This document shows, one piece after another, positions 7,717-15,700 of a DNA stretch of 23,292 nt (positions within the stretch are counted from its first letter, which is position 1; the number at the start of each line of letters is the position of its first letter). The position numbers and the translations under genes are program-made. Location: contig JAJFHC010000252.1 of the NCBI GenBank assembly GCA_021775835.1, forward strand, positions 1 to 23,292, read 5' to 3'. This DNA is from Hyphomicrobiales bacterium. GTDB taxonomy: Bacteria; Pseudomonadota; Alphaproteobacteria; Rhizobiales; JAJFHC01. The notes under the pieces were generated by a model. That model was given only the letters and a program-made list of their open reading frames with translations, did no database searches and was not told the origin of the DNA.

Positions 7717-9786
7717 CTATACCGCCAGTTGCGCCACCTCCCGGCGGAACGGCAGCGCATCGCCAATGTCAGCGCCGTCGAGTTCGCGGGCAAACCGGTG
7801 CCCGGCATAGGTCGCCCAGGCAATCGGTGCGGGCGCCTGTGCATCGCCGATCACCTTCACGGACCTGATCCCGGCGTCCGGCCATTCGTCCTCGCGCGAC
7901 TTGAGGCCGGTCCACAGATCGTCATTACCGATACGCGACGTCACCATCACGACCGCGTCGGCTGCCAGGTCCCGCCCGCGTCCGGAATAGGTGCATTCAG
8001 TCGTCACATGACCGCTCTCAACGGCCGAGACCGCCCGGGTCACGTGAATATCGACCCCCAACTCGATCAGACGTTTCTGGATGAAGCTCTGTTCCAGGGT
8101 ATTGTTGGTCCAGTCCGAGACGAATGCCGACGGTGTAACAAGAGATACAGTGCAACCCTTTTCAACCAGCAGTTCCGCCAGAACGCCACCCATGTAGAAA
8201 TGATCGTCGTCATAGAGAACAACACGCCCGGTCGGCAGCTTGCCGGCCATCAGGTCGTCCGGCGTGAAGACCGGCATGTCCTCGGCCATTGCCACGGGGC
8301 GTAGATGAAAACGGGCGACACCGTCACGACGCCACGTGGCGCCGGTGGCGATTGCCACATTCTCAAACCCGAAGGCCATGACGTCTTCTGTGGTAAGCGC
8401 GCTGTCGAAGTAGATGTCAACGTTTGCCATCTTCCGGATCTGTCCCTCCCGGTAATCCCGGACCCGACCCCACGCAGACAGGTTTGGCAGTTTGCATTCC
8501 TTCGCCACACGACCACCAAGTTCCGTGCCGGCTTCCGCCAGAGCCACTTGATACCCGCGCAGCCCCAGCGCCCGGGTTGCTTCGAGCCCCGCGGGGCCCG
8601 CCCCGATGATCAGGACACTTTCGCTGGCTCCTTTCGTTTGCATGTTTTCCGGGTGCCAGCCTTTCCGCCACTCCTCCATGAACGAAGGGTTCTGGGTACA
8701 CCGGGAAATCGACATGGTCATGTCACCGGTGACACAGATATTGCATCCGATGCACTCGCGAACATCATCGAGCCGGCCTTCGTTGATCTTGTTGGGTAAA
8801 AAGGGGTCGGCGATGGACGGGCGGGCCGCTCCGATAAAATCAAGAATACCGGACTTGAGCTGGCGTACCATGGCATCCGGCGATGTGAACCGCCCAACGC
8901 CCACGACCGGCTTCGACGTCAGTGACTTGATCCCCGTTACAAGCTCTTCCTGGGCGCCCTCCTCCTTGAAACGAGAAGTTCCCGAGCAATCCTCCCAGGA
9001 GCCGTGAGCCAGGTCCCAAAGGTCGGGCACCTCGGCGTTCATCTCGATACAGTCGCGCACTTCCGCATTTGAGAAACCGTGTTCTCCGATCATCTCATTG
9101 AGAGACAGGCGGAGGGTGATCCCCATGGTGTCGCCGACTTCGTCCCTGGCATCTTCGATCAGCTCGCGCATCAATCGGCTTCGGTTCTCCAGGCTACCGC
9201 CATATTCGTCGGTTCTCTGGTTGGTGGCCCGGGATAGAAAATGCTGGATCACGCCAAAACTGTGGGCTGCATAAAGACAGATCAGATCGAAGCCCGCCTC
9301 ATTTGAGCGACGGCAGGCCGCTCGATACCATCGGCGCAGATCCTTGATATCCTGTTTGTCCATGGCGCGGGCCTGGACCGGGTCACTGGTGAAGGTCAGG
9401 ATCGGCCCGGCGCTCGGCCCACGCGGCACTTCCTTGGTGTAGAGATTGGGCCCATTGATCCCTGAATAGGTCAGCTCGACCCCGGCCAGGCAATCGAATT
9501 CGTGGATTTTCCCCGCCATCTTGGCAAGCATCGGTATATCCGCGTCATCCCACAGACGCAGTTCGATGAACGGGGAAATCTCCGAGGTATGGTGCATCTC
9601 CACCTGCTCGGTGAAAACCACACCCCAGCCGCCTTCCGCCTTCACGCGCCGCATTTCAGCGGCAGCCGACGGATCCCGGTAGCCACCGCCATTACAGTGT
9701 GGCACCTGATAGAACCGGTTCTTCGCCGTCACCGGACCGATGGCCAAGGGTTGAAAAAGAATATCGTAACGCGGATCACGGCTCAT
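7717..9786 (-). CDS. Iron-sulfur flavoprotein amine dehydrogenase, trimethylamine/histamine dehydrogenase family (distal paralogue)
   Basis: Oxidatively deaminates an amine, passing electrons from 6-S-cysteinyl FMN through a [4Fe-4S] cluster, normally to electron-transfer flavoprotein. 689 residues: an Old Yellow Enzyme-type TIM barrel (1-340), the cluster segment, then two nucleotide-binding domains (GAGPAGLEA near 395). Visible residues match trimethylamine dehydrogenase numbering almost exactly: Cys31 (YQVPHC, flavin link), Cys345/348/351/363 (cluster), Tyr172 and His175 (YAAH), Trp264. The aromatic-bowl positions Tyr60 and Trp355 are Gln61 and Asp355, so trimethylamine is an unlikely substrate. 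The triad position Asp267 is Cys267. The start has AGGAGA upstream; 55 bases separate it from the preceding paralogue. Substrate unproven; a primary amine or polyamine is inferred from the neighbours. Confidence 0.88.
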   Translation of the reverse strand: MSRDPRYDILFQPLAIGPVTAKNRFYQVPHCNGGGYRDPSAAAEMRRVKAEGGWGVVFTEQVEMHHTSEISPFIELRLWDDADIPMLAKMAGKIHEFDCLAGVELTYSGINGPNLYTKEVPRGPSAGPILTFTSDPVQARAMDKQDIKDLRRWYRAACRRSNEAGFDLICLYAAHSFGVIQHFLSRATNQRTDEYGGSLENRSRLMRELIEDARDEVGDTMGITLRLSLNEMIGEHGFSNAEVRDCIEMNAEVPDLWDLAHGSWEDCSGTSRFKEEGAQEELVTGIKSLTSKPVVGVGRFTSPDAMVRQLKSGILDFIGAARPSIADPFLPNKINEGRLDDVRECIGCNICVTGDMTMSISRCTQNPSFMEEWRKGWHPENMQTKGASESVLIIGAGPAGLEATRALGLRGYQVALAEAGTELGGRVAKECKLPNLSAWGRVRDYREGQIRKMANVDIYFDSALTTEDVMAFGFENVAIATGATWRRDGVARFHLRPVAMAEDMPVFTPDDLMAGKLPTGRVVLYDDDHFYMGGVLAELLVEKGCTVSLVTPSAFVSDWTNNTLEQSFIQKRLIELGVDIHVTRAVSAVESGHVTTECTYSGRGRDLAADAVVMVTSRIGNDDLWTGLKSREDEWPDAGIRSVKVIGDAQAPAPIAWATYAGHRFARELDGADIGDALPFRREVAQLAV

Positions 9787-9841
9787 TGAGTCTCTCCTGG
9801 ATCACATAGTTGCAGCGTATCCGGCCCCTGACGCCCGCACG

Positions 9842-11938
9842 CTAACGTCCAAACTTCGGAAAAGTACTTTCAGGCGCCAGTGCCGCCACTTCCCGTTTGA
9901 ATGGAACCTCGTCGCCGATATCCGGCGCATCGAATTCCTCGGCGTAGCGCCGGCCCGCATAAACCGCGTTGGCGATGGTTGCAGGTGCCAGGGCGTCGCC
10001 AATGGCCACGACCGATTCCACACCGGACCTGGGCCATTCAGATTGGCGTGTAACGAGGTCTTGCAAGATTGCCTTTTCGGGCTGGCGCGCTGTGACCAGA
10101 AGAACCGCATCGAAATCTATCGACGACTCCTGGCCTGTCATCGTGCAGGCCAGGCGAGCCTGTCCGGGGTCGATTGCCGTCACGGCTTTTTGCGGCATCA
10201 GCGTGACACCCAATTCCATGAGTTGCCCCTGGATTCGGTGCTGTTCCATCGTGTGGTGAGTCCAGTTGGAAACGTCGGCGGCTGGTGTAACCAGTGTTAC
10301 AGAACACCCTTGCTGTACCAACAACTCTGCCAATACACCTCCCATGTAGTAGTGATCGTCATCGAAGATCACGACGTGACCGGAGAGCGAGGCGCCGGCG
10401 GCCAGGTCATCGGGAGTGTAGACTGGCGCATTCACGGCGATTTCGATCGGATGAGTGTTGAATCTCGCGACACCGTCGCGCCGCCATGTTGAACCCGTGG
10501 CCACAACCACATGTTCGAATCCGAACGACAGTATCTGCGCGGCATCAAGGCGGCTGTCGAGGAACACCTCGACATTGGGTAGTTTGTGCAGTTGCTGGAC
10601 ACGGTAATCGCGAACCCGTCCCCACGCGGACAGGCCAGGCAACAGGCACTCGCGTGCCACACGTCCTCCAAGCTCCGTGCCCGCCTCCGCCAGTTTCACG
10701 TCATATCCGCGCAAGCCAAGGGCCCTTGATGCTTCCAATCCTGCCGGTCCCGCACCGACAATCAGAATGCGCGTATCGGACTCTTTTGGCCGGATGTATT
10801 CCGGATGCCAACCCCGGCGATACTCCTCCCCCATGGCAGGGTTCTGAGTGCACCGCAGCGGCGACATCGTAAAGTCGCTGGCAACGCAGATGTTACAGCC
10901 GATGCACTCGCGGATATCTTCCAGACGGCCCTCCTCAATCTTGTTGGGCAGGAACGGATCGGCGATGGACGGCCGCGCCGCACCGATCATGTCGAGGATA
11001 CCCTTGTTGATCATCCGCACCATTGTGTCTGGTGATGTGAAACGACCAACGCCGACCACGGGTTTCTTCGACAGTTTCTTCACACCATTGACGAACGGTT
11101 CCTGGAACGCCTCATCCGTGAACCGCGAGGTCTGGGAGTCGTTCTCCCAACCGCTCAATGTCAGGTCCCACATGTCGGGGTATTCATCGAGCAAGGAAAT
11201 GATGTCCTCAACTTCCTCCTTGTGGAGACCGGCCGGACCGATCAATTCATCCATGCTGACGCGACAGACGACGCCGCATTTGTCGCCAACAGCCTCTTTC
11301 GTGTCCTCGATCAGTTCACGCAGCAGGCGGCAACGGTTCTCCAGACTACCGCCGTACTCATCACCACGTGTATTGTATCGACGCGACAGGAAAAACATCG
11401 GACCGCCGAGATACTTCCCGGCATAAACATAGACGATATCGTAGCCTACCTTCTTGCCACGAACGGCGGCATTGCGATGCCAGCGCCTGAGGTTGGCGAT
11501 GTCGGATTTGTCCATGGCACGGGCATTGACAGGGTCGTTGGTGAATGTGGCAACCGGGATGTCGACAGGACCCATGGGAACTTCGCGCGAGTAGAAATTC
11601 GGGCTGTTCATCCCGTTGTAACAAAGCTCCAGTCCAGCAAGCGCATCATGTTCGTGGATAAGTTCCACATTGCGCCTGTGCGCCGGCAGATCGTGATCGT
11701 CCCAGATGCGGGCCTCGATAAAGGGTGTGATCTCAGAGGTGTGGTGGATTTCAGCCTGCTCGGTACAGACAACACCCCAACCGCCTTCGGCTTTCATCTT
11801 GCGCATAAAGGCAGCGCTCGTTGGATCTCGGTACCCCATACCGTTGCAGTGCGGCACCTGGTAGAAACGGTTCCGGGAAGTTACCGGTCCAATCTCGACC
11901 GGTTCGAACAGAATATCGTAGCGCGGGTCGCGTGCCAT
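9842..11938 (-). CDS. Iron-sulfur flavoprotein amine dehydrogenase, trimethylamine/histamine dehydrogenase family (proximal paralogue)
   Basis: Same enzyme class and layout as the next gene: FMN barrel, [4Fe-4S] segment, dinucleotide-fold domains (VGAGPAGLEASRALGLRG). 698 residues from the ATG at 11938, chosen over an open extension of 30 codons because GAAGGAAG precedes it and MARDPRYDILFEP aligns with the family N-terminus. Cys31 and cluster cysteines 345, 348, 351 and 363 are present, as are Gln61, Trp264, Asp267 and Asp355. The residue expected to be the catalytic histidine in Y-x-x-H is Lys175 (Tyr172-Ala-Gly-Lys). It starts 10 bases after the acetylpolyamine amidohydrolase stop, so it is in the same operon. 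Whether it works alone or pairs with its paralogue cannot be told from sequence. Confidence 0.88.
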   Translation of the reverse strand: MARDPRYDILFEPVEIGPVTSRNRFYQVPHCNGMGYRDPTSAAFMRKMKAEGGWGVVCTEQAEIHHTSEITPFIEARIWDDHDLPAHRRNVELIHEHDALAGLELCYNGMNSPNFYSREVPMGPVDIPVATFTNDPVNARAMDKSDIANLRRWHRNAAVRGKKVGYDIVYVYAGKYLGGPMFFLSRRYNTRGDEYGGSLENRCRLLRELIEDTKEAVGDKCGVVCRVSMDELIGPAGLHKEEVEDIISLLDEYPDMWDLTLSGWENDSQTSRFTDEAFQEPFVNGVKKLSKKPVVGVGRFTSPDTMVRMINKGILDMIGAARPSIADPFLPNKIEEGRLEDIRECIGCNICVASDFTMSPLRCTQNPAMGEEYRRGWHPEYIRPKESDTRILIVGAGPAGLEASRALGLRGYDVKLAEAGTELGGRVARECLLPGLSAWGRVRDYRVQQLHKLPNVEVFLDSRLDAAQILSFGFEHVVVATGSTWRRDGVARFNTHPIEIAVNAPVYTPDDLAAGASLSGHVVIFDDDHYYMGGVLAELLVQQGCSVTLVTPAADVSNWTHHTMEQHRIQGQLMELGVTLMPQKAVTAIDPGQARLACTMTGQESSIDFDAVLLVTARQPEKAILQDLVTRQSEWPRSGVESVVAIGDALAPATIANAVYAGRRYAEEFDAPDIGDEVPFKREVAALAPESTFPKFGR

Positions 11939-11948
11939 TGATCTTCCT

Positions 11949-12977
11949 TCAGTTGCCTTCAAAACCCTGCAGGACGTTGACCGCGTTGACGCCGATCTCA
12001 TCGATGTCATATCCGCCTTCCATGACAAAAAGTGTCGGCAGGCCTAATTGGGCAATATCCTGGCCATAGGTCAGGAAGTCGTCGCTCTTCAATTTGAAGA
12101 AGCTGATTGGATCGCTTTCAAACGTATCGACGCCCAGGGAAATGATCAGAGCATCGGGAGCAAATTCCTCAACGCGGTTCAACCCGGATTTAAGCGCTGC
12201 CTGCCATTCGGGAAACCGGGTGCCGGGCTTCATGGGATAATTCGCCGTGAATCCTGTGCCGGGCCCCTCCCCGGTTTCATCGGCGTAACCCAGAAAGTGC
12301 GGGAAAGCATCTTCCGGCGCACCGTGGAGCGAAACAAACAATACGTCATCCCGGCCATAAAAAATGTCCTGCGTGCCGTTGCCGTGATGGAAATCCACAT
12401 CGACAATCGCCACGCGCTCCGCACCTTTGTCGAGGAGGTGCTGGGCCGCGATCGCTGCATTGTTGAAGAAGCAATACCCGCCGAACATATCGATGGCGGC
12501 ATGATGCCCGGGCGGACGGCACAGCGAAAACACAGCACCGCCTGCACTCTGCAGACGTTCGGCGCCGGTCAACGCTACGTTAGCGCTCACACGCGCCGCC
12601 TCCCACGTGCCCGCGGTTATCGACGTCTCGCAGGCCATGGAGTAATAGCCAAGTTTGCCATCGATATGGTTGGGTGCCTTTTGCACCATCCGGCGGGCAG
12701 GCCAGCAGGTCGCAATGGCCTCACCGTTATACCCCTCCTGTTGCCACTCATCCCAGGCCTGTTCGAGAAAGGAAACATATTTGGCATCGTGGACGGCCAA
12801 GATCGGATCCATGCCGAAATCGTCGGGATCAACGATATCTCCAAGCGACACCGATCGGGCCCGGTCAATGATATACTGCGCCCGCGACGGTCGCTCAAAG
12901 GGCTTCACAAGCTCACCCCCATACAATTCCGAATTGGCGTCGCGTAGCGCGTGCTTGTCACTGAAAACGGTGATCAT
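11949..12977 (-). CDS. Acetylpolyamine amidohydrolase (histone-deacetylase-like)
   Basis: Zinc hydrolase that removes acetyl groups from acetylated polyamines such as acetylputrescine or acetylspermidine. 342 residues, the length of the Mycoplana enzyme, and active-site residues fall at the numbers I recall for it: His158/His159 (RPPGHHA), zinc ligands Asp195, His197 (DVDFHHGNGTQD) and Asp284 (LGVDTFESDP), and Tyr323 (EGGY). The N-terminal NSELYGGELVKPFE loop with Glu17, which narrows the channel for cationic polyamines in that enzyme, is kept, as is Glu117. The ATG overlaps the amidase stop (ATGA) and has AGGAG upstream. No signal peptide, so cytoplasmic. The closeness to the Mycoplana type favours polyamines over other acyl amines. 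Confidence 0.92.
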   Translation of the reverse strand: MITVFSDKHALRDANSELYGGELVKPFERPSRAQYIIDRARSVSLGDIVDPDDFGMDPILAVHDAKYVSFLEQAWDEWQQEGYNGEAIATCWPARRMVQKAPNHIDGKLGYYSMACETSITAGTWEAARVSANVALTGAERLQSAGGAVFSLCRPPGHHAAIDMFGGYCFFNNAAIAAQHLLDKGAERVAIVDVDFHHGNGTQDIFYGRDDVLFVSLHGAPEDAFPHFLGYADETGEGPGTGFTANYPMKPGTRFPEWQAALKSGLNRVEEFAPDALIISLGVDTFESDPISFFKLKSDDFLTYGQDIAQLGLPTLFVMEGGYDIDEIGVNAVNVLQGFEGN

Positions 12978-14413
12978 CCCTGGTCTCCTATTCTTGGGCG
13001 CACTGTTGAACTCGCAAACCAGGAGTTCGCCGCTTCAAACGCGCCAGCCACCTGGAATGCGCCTTCATCGTGGTAGGCCTTGCCGACGATTTGAATGCCG
13101 GTCGGCACACCAAAATCATCAAATCCACTGGGAACGCTAAGGACCGGACAGCGGCTGAGCATGTTGAACAGACGTGTGATCTCCCACTCCGCCGGCGCCA
13201 TGTCGCGTTCCGTGCCGTCGAATACGATCCTTGTGTTCACCTGACTGTACGCGGCGGGCGGGGCCGACAGGGTCAGTGTCGGACACACAAACACGTCATG
13301 CTCTTCAAGCACCGGTCCCAGGGTCCGGTACATGGCAATGGCGGCTTCGTCGGCACAAAGAAAGTCTTCCGCGGTCGATCGCAGCGAAGCTTCCGCTGCA
13401 TCGACGATATAGTCGCAAAGTTGATCGCGATGATCCTCAAGAAGCCGCACAAGTCCGGCACCCGATTGATGATCCAGGTGCATCTCCGAAATGTCCGCCT
13501 GCGCCTTTGTCCAGCCCAGATCGACTTCCTCGACAATCGCGCCCAGGTCGCGCATGACATCGAGCGCTGCAAGAGTGTTACGGTGCACGGCAGCATCGAC
13601 CTCGTAGAAACCGAAATCCACACTGAAAGCGACCTTGCATCCCTTCAGGTTTGGCGCGTATTCCGTATCAAGAATAACCATGTCTCGAAGCGAGGCGATG
13701 TCACTGACATGCTGGCCGCTGGTGATGTTCTGCATCCAGGCGCAATCGCCCACCGAACGCGCCATCGGGCCGGAGTGACTGTAATAGTCGAGATTATAGA
13801 TCTCGACTTCCGGGTTACGGCCATAGGGTGGCTTATACCCAACGACCCCGCAGGCCGATGCCGGTATCCTGATCGACCCGCCAATGTCTGTACCGGTGGC
13901 AAGCATTGCCGAACCTGTGGCAAGTGCCGCTCCGGACCCGCCAGAGGAACCACCCGGTGAGTAATCGCTGTGCCACGGGTTTGTGGTAACACCAAACAGC
14001 CTGGAATGGGTGGTTCCCAGATAGCAGAACTCAGGTGTCGTGGTTTTTGCAATCGGGATCGCACCCTCGTCCAGCAACCGTTGGATATAGATGTCAGTCT
14101 CGATATCGACGCGGTCGGGATACAGCAAAGAAGACGACGTTCGCCGTGTGCCCGCGAGCCTGAACTCTTCCTTGACGGCGAGCGGCAGTCCTTCGAGCCT
14201 GCGTGCAGTGCCATCGGCCCACCGTTTTTCGGCTGTTTTTGCGGCATCGAGGGCGGCATCGAAATAAATATCAGTGAAACAGTTGAGATGGGGCTGTACT
14301 TGCCCAGCCCGTTCTACGCAGGCGGTCATCACGTCGACTGGAGAAAGTGATCCATTCGAGAATGCGGCAAGCGCAGAGGTCGCGGTCATGTACAGCAGAT
14401 CATCGTCAGTCAT
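12974..14413 (-). CDS. Amidase signature family hydrolase
   Basis: Hydrolyses a carboxamide bond through a Ser-cisSer-Lys triad. The protein is 479 residues from the ATG at 14413, which has GGAGG four bases before it; an in-frame start six codons upstream lacks such a site. Triad residues are Lys81 (LAVKEEF), Ser156 (SPGGSSGGS) and nucleophile Ser180 (GTDIGGSIRIPAS), spaced +75 and +24 exactly as in fatty acid amide hydrolase. No signal peptide. The stop overlaps the start of the acetylpolyamine amidohydrolase by four bases, indicating translational coupling and a shared job, perhaps deacylation of a related amide. It is not GatA: no gatB or gatC is nearby and the context is catabolic. The actual substrate cannot be read from the sequence. 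Confidence 0.85.
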   Translation of the reverse strand: MTDDDLLYMTATSALAAFSNGSLSPVDVMTACVERAGQVQPHLNCFTDIYFDAALDAAKTAEKRWADGTARRLEGLPLAVKEEFRLAGTRRTSSSLLYPDRVDIETDIYIQRLLDEGAIPIAKTTTPEFCYLGTTHSRLFGVTTNPWHSDYSPGGSSGGSGAALATGSAMLATGTDIGGSIRIPASACGVVGYKPPYGRNPEVEIYNLDYYSHSGPMARSVGDCAWMQNITSGQHVSDIASLRDMVILDTEYAPNLKGCKVAFSVDFGFYEVDAAVHRNTLAALDVMRDLGAIVEEVDLGWTKAQADISEMHLDHQSGAGLVRLLEDHRDQLCDYIVDAAEASLRSTAEDFLCADEAAIAMYRTLGPVLEEHDVFVCPTLTLSAPPAAYSQVNTRIVFDGTERDMAPAEWEITRLFNMLSRCPVLSVPSGFDDFGVPTGIQIVGKAYHDEGAFQVAGAFEAANSWFASSTVRPRIGDQG

Positions 14414-14464
14414 TGTACCTCCAGTGTCCACGGCACTCTGTCACTGCCCGACCTGCCCCAGTTC

Positions 14465-14492
14465 CGTCATCCCGGCGAAAGCCCGTATCCAG
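14465..14492 (+). repeat. Degenerate copy of a dispersed proteobacterial intergenic repeat
   Basis: The interval reads CGTCATCCCGGCGAAAGC, two changed bases, then ATCCAG. Many proteobacterial genomes carry dispersed short palindromic repeats of the form CGTCATCCCGGCGAAAGCCG... whose conceptual translation is VIPAKAGIQ; here it would read VIPAKARIQ. The right arm (gcccgt for gccggg) is mutated, so the hairpin is broken. It lies in the 248-base gap between the transporter genes and the amidase gene. Confidence 0.55.
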
Positions 14493-14601
14493 ACGTCTCA
14501 AGGGCGTGGGAAGCAAGCCTCTCCTAGCCACCGGCCCCCTCCGCCAGGGTGGCGAGATTCCCGCTGGTGAAGCTGATTGAGCTTTGCGGTTGATGATTGC
14601 A

Positions 14602-14629
14602 CTCTCCCCTGCAGTTTTGCAGGGGAGAG
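14602..14629. terminator. Strong GC hairpin between potF and the amidase gene
   Basis: Perfect 11-bp inverted repeat ctctcccctgc (14602-14612) / gcaggggagag (14619-14629) with loop agtttt, starting 33 bases after the stop of the transporter binding-protein gene. On the minus strand no T tract follows, so it is more likely a partial terminator or 3'-stabilising stem that sets transporter mRNA apart from the downstream enzyme genes. On the plus strand it is followed by TTGTTGTT. Confidence 0.55.
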
Positions 14630-14661
14630 ATTGTTGTTCCGGTTTCCCGGACGACGTCTGA

Positions 14662-15690
14662 CTACTTCAGAAGCTGCGTCCAGACCCGTTCGATCAGTTT
14701 CTGCGCCTTGGCGGAGCAGGCCTGTCCGAACTTCACCGGCACAGTCGGTGTCGCCAGTTCAGGCGCACCCTTCATGTCATCGGCAAAAAACTTGTCCGAT
14801 CCGGTGATCGCGTTGGCATACCGGGCAAAGTTGGAGCTGATCGCAATGTTCTCCGGTGCCATCATGAAGTTCATGAACTTCTTGGCCGCTTCGACGTTTT
14901 TCGCGCCTTTGGGCACGACGATAGAGTCGAACCAGCCAATAATGCCTTCCTTTGGATAGGCATAGGTAATGTTCTTGTTGGCTTCCAGCCGGCCCTTGAA
15001 CGTATCGCCGTTCCAGGCATTGGCCATGATCACTTCACCGGTTGCCAGACGGTCTGTCATATTTTCCGAGCTGTAGAGAAGAACATCGGCTTTCTGTTTC
15101 TTGAACAGAGCAAGAACCTTCTTGGCGTCGGCCGGATCTTCCGAACAGAAAGGCAGACCGAGGTAAAGGTTCGCGAGATTGTAGACTTCATCAGGTGTCT
15201 TGAAGACCTGGAGACGGCCCTTGGTCTTCTCGCCAGGCTCAAAGAACTCCTTGAGGGATTCCATTTTACCGTCATAGAGGTCGGCCCGGTACTGAACCGA
15301 AGCAGATCCCCAGTGCCACGGCACAGAATAGTCCTGGTTAGGATCCCAGCTTGGTCCCTGGAATTTTGGGTCGACGTTCTTGTAATTTGCCATCCCCTTG
15401 ATATCGATCTTCTGAAGCAGGCCTTCCTTGGCCATGATCTCCACAAAATGCTGGCTCGGAATGACAACGTCGTAGCCTGTCGCCCCGGACTTGAGCTTGG
15501 CCAAGAGAGTTTCGTTGGAATCATAGGTATCCAGCACAACTTTGATGCCGGTTTCCTTGGTGAATTTTTCGATCAGTTTTGGCGCGGTATAGTCCGTCCA
15601 GTTGTAGAAATGCAGCTCCTCAGCCACAGCCGAACCGGCAAACAGCCCAACGGCTGCAGCCAGCAATCCTGTCTTTAATGAACGCAACAT
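14662..15690 (-). CDS. potF: Polyamine ABC transporter periplasmic binding protein, PotD/PotF family
   Basis: Captures a polyamine-type substrate in the periplasm and delivers it to the PotG-PotH-PotI membrane complex. 342 residues: signal peptide (1-23, cleavage after AVA), then a classic bilobed binding-protein sequence opening ELHFYNWTDYTAPKLIEKFTKETG. Family landmarks include YDVVIPSQHF, the VPWHWGS hinge region, ANAWNGD and EGIIGWFDSIVVPKGAKN. An aromatic NWTDY motif near the start lines the polyamine pocket in PotD and PotF. The ATG has GGAGG about 5 bases upstream and lies 10 bases after potI. Being last among the transporter genes and followed by a stable hairpin fits the higher demand for binding protein. 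Ligand within the polyamine and related amine group is not resolved. Confidence 0.9.
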   Translation of the reverse strand: MLRSLKTGLLAAAVGLFAGSAVAEELHFYNWTDYTAPKLIEKFTKETGIKVVLDTYDSNETLLAKLKSGATGYDVVIPSQHFVEIMAKEGLLQKIDIKGMANYKNVDPKFQGPSWDPNQDYSVPWHWGSASVQYRADLYDGKMESLKEFFEPGEKTKGRLQVFKTPDEVYNLANLYLGLPFCSEDPADAKKVLALFKKQKADVLLYSSENMTDRLATGEVIMANAWNGDTFKGRLEANKNITYAYPKEGIIGWFDSIVVPKGAKNVEAAKKFMNFMMAPENIAISSNFARYANAITGSDKFFADDMKGAPELATPTVPVKFGQACSAKAQKLIERVWTQLLK

Positions 15691-15700
15691 GAGGTCCTCC

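Noticed and set aside
7663..8304. Plus-strand open frame of 213 codons opposite the 3' part of the distal amine dehydrogenase
   Set aside because: Antisense shadow; no family features and no start signal.
11939..12028. 30-codon N-terminal extension of the proximal amine dehydrogenase
   Set aside because: It overlaps the 3' end of the upstream gene, lacks a ribosome-binding site and is absent from the family, whereas the ATG at 11938 has GAAGGAAG before it.
12048..12947. Long plus-strand open frame of 299 codons opposite the acetylpolyamine amidohydrolase gene
   Set aside because: It lies wholly antisense to a gene with intact catalytic motifs, has no recognisable domain and no clear ribosome-binding site. 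High GC makes such antisense frames common.
13070..13960. Plus-strand open frame of 296 codons opposite the amidase gene
   Set aside because: Antisense shadow of a full amidase with all triad residues; composition is Arg/His-rich and shows no domain.
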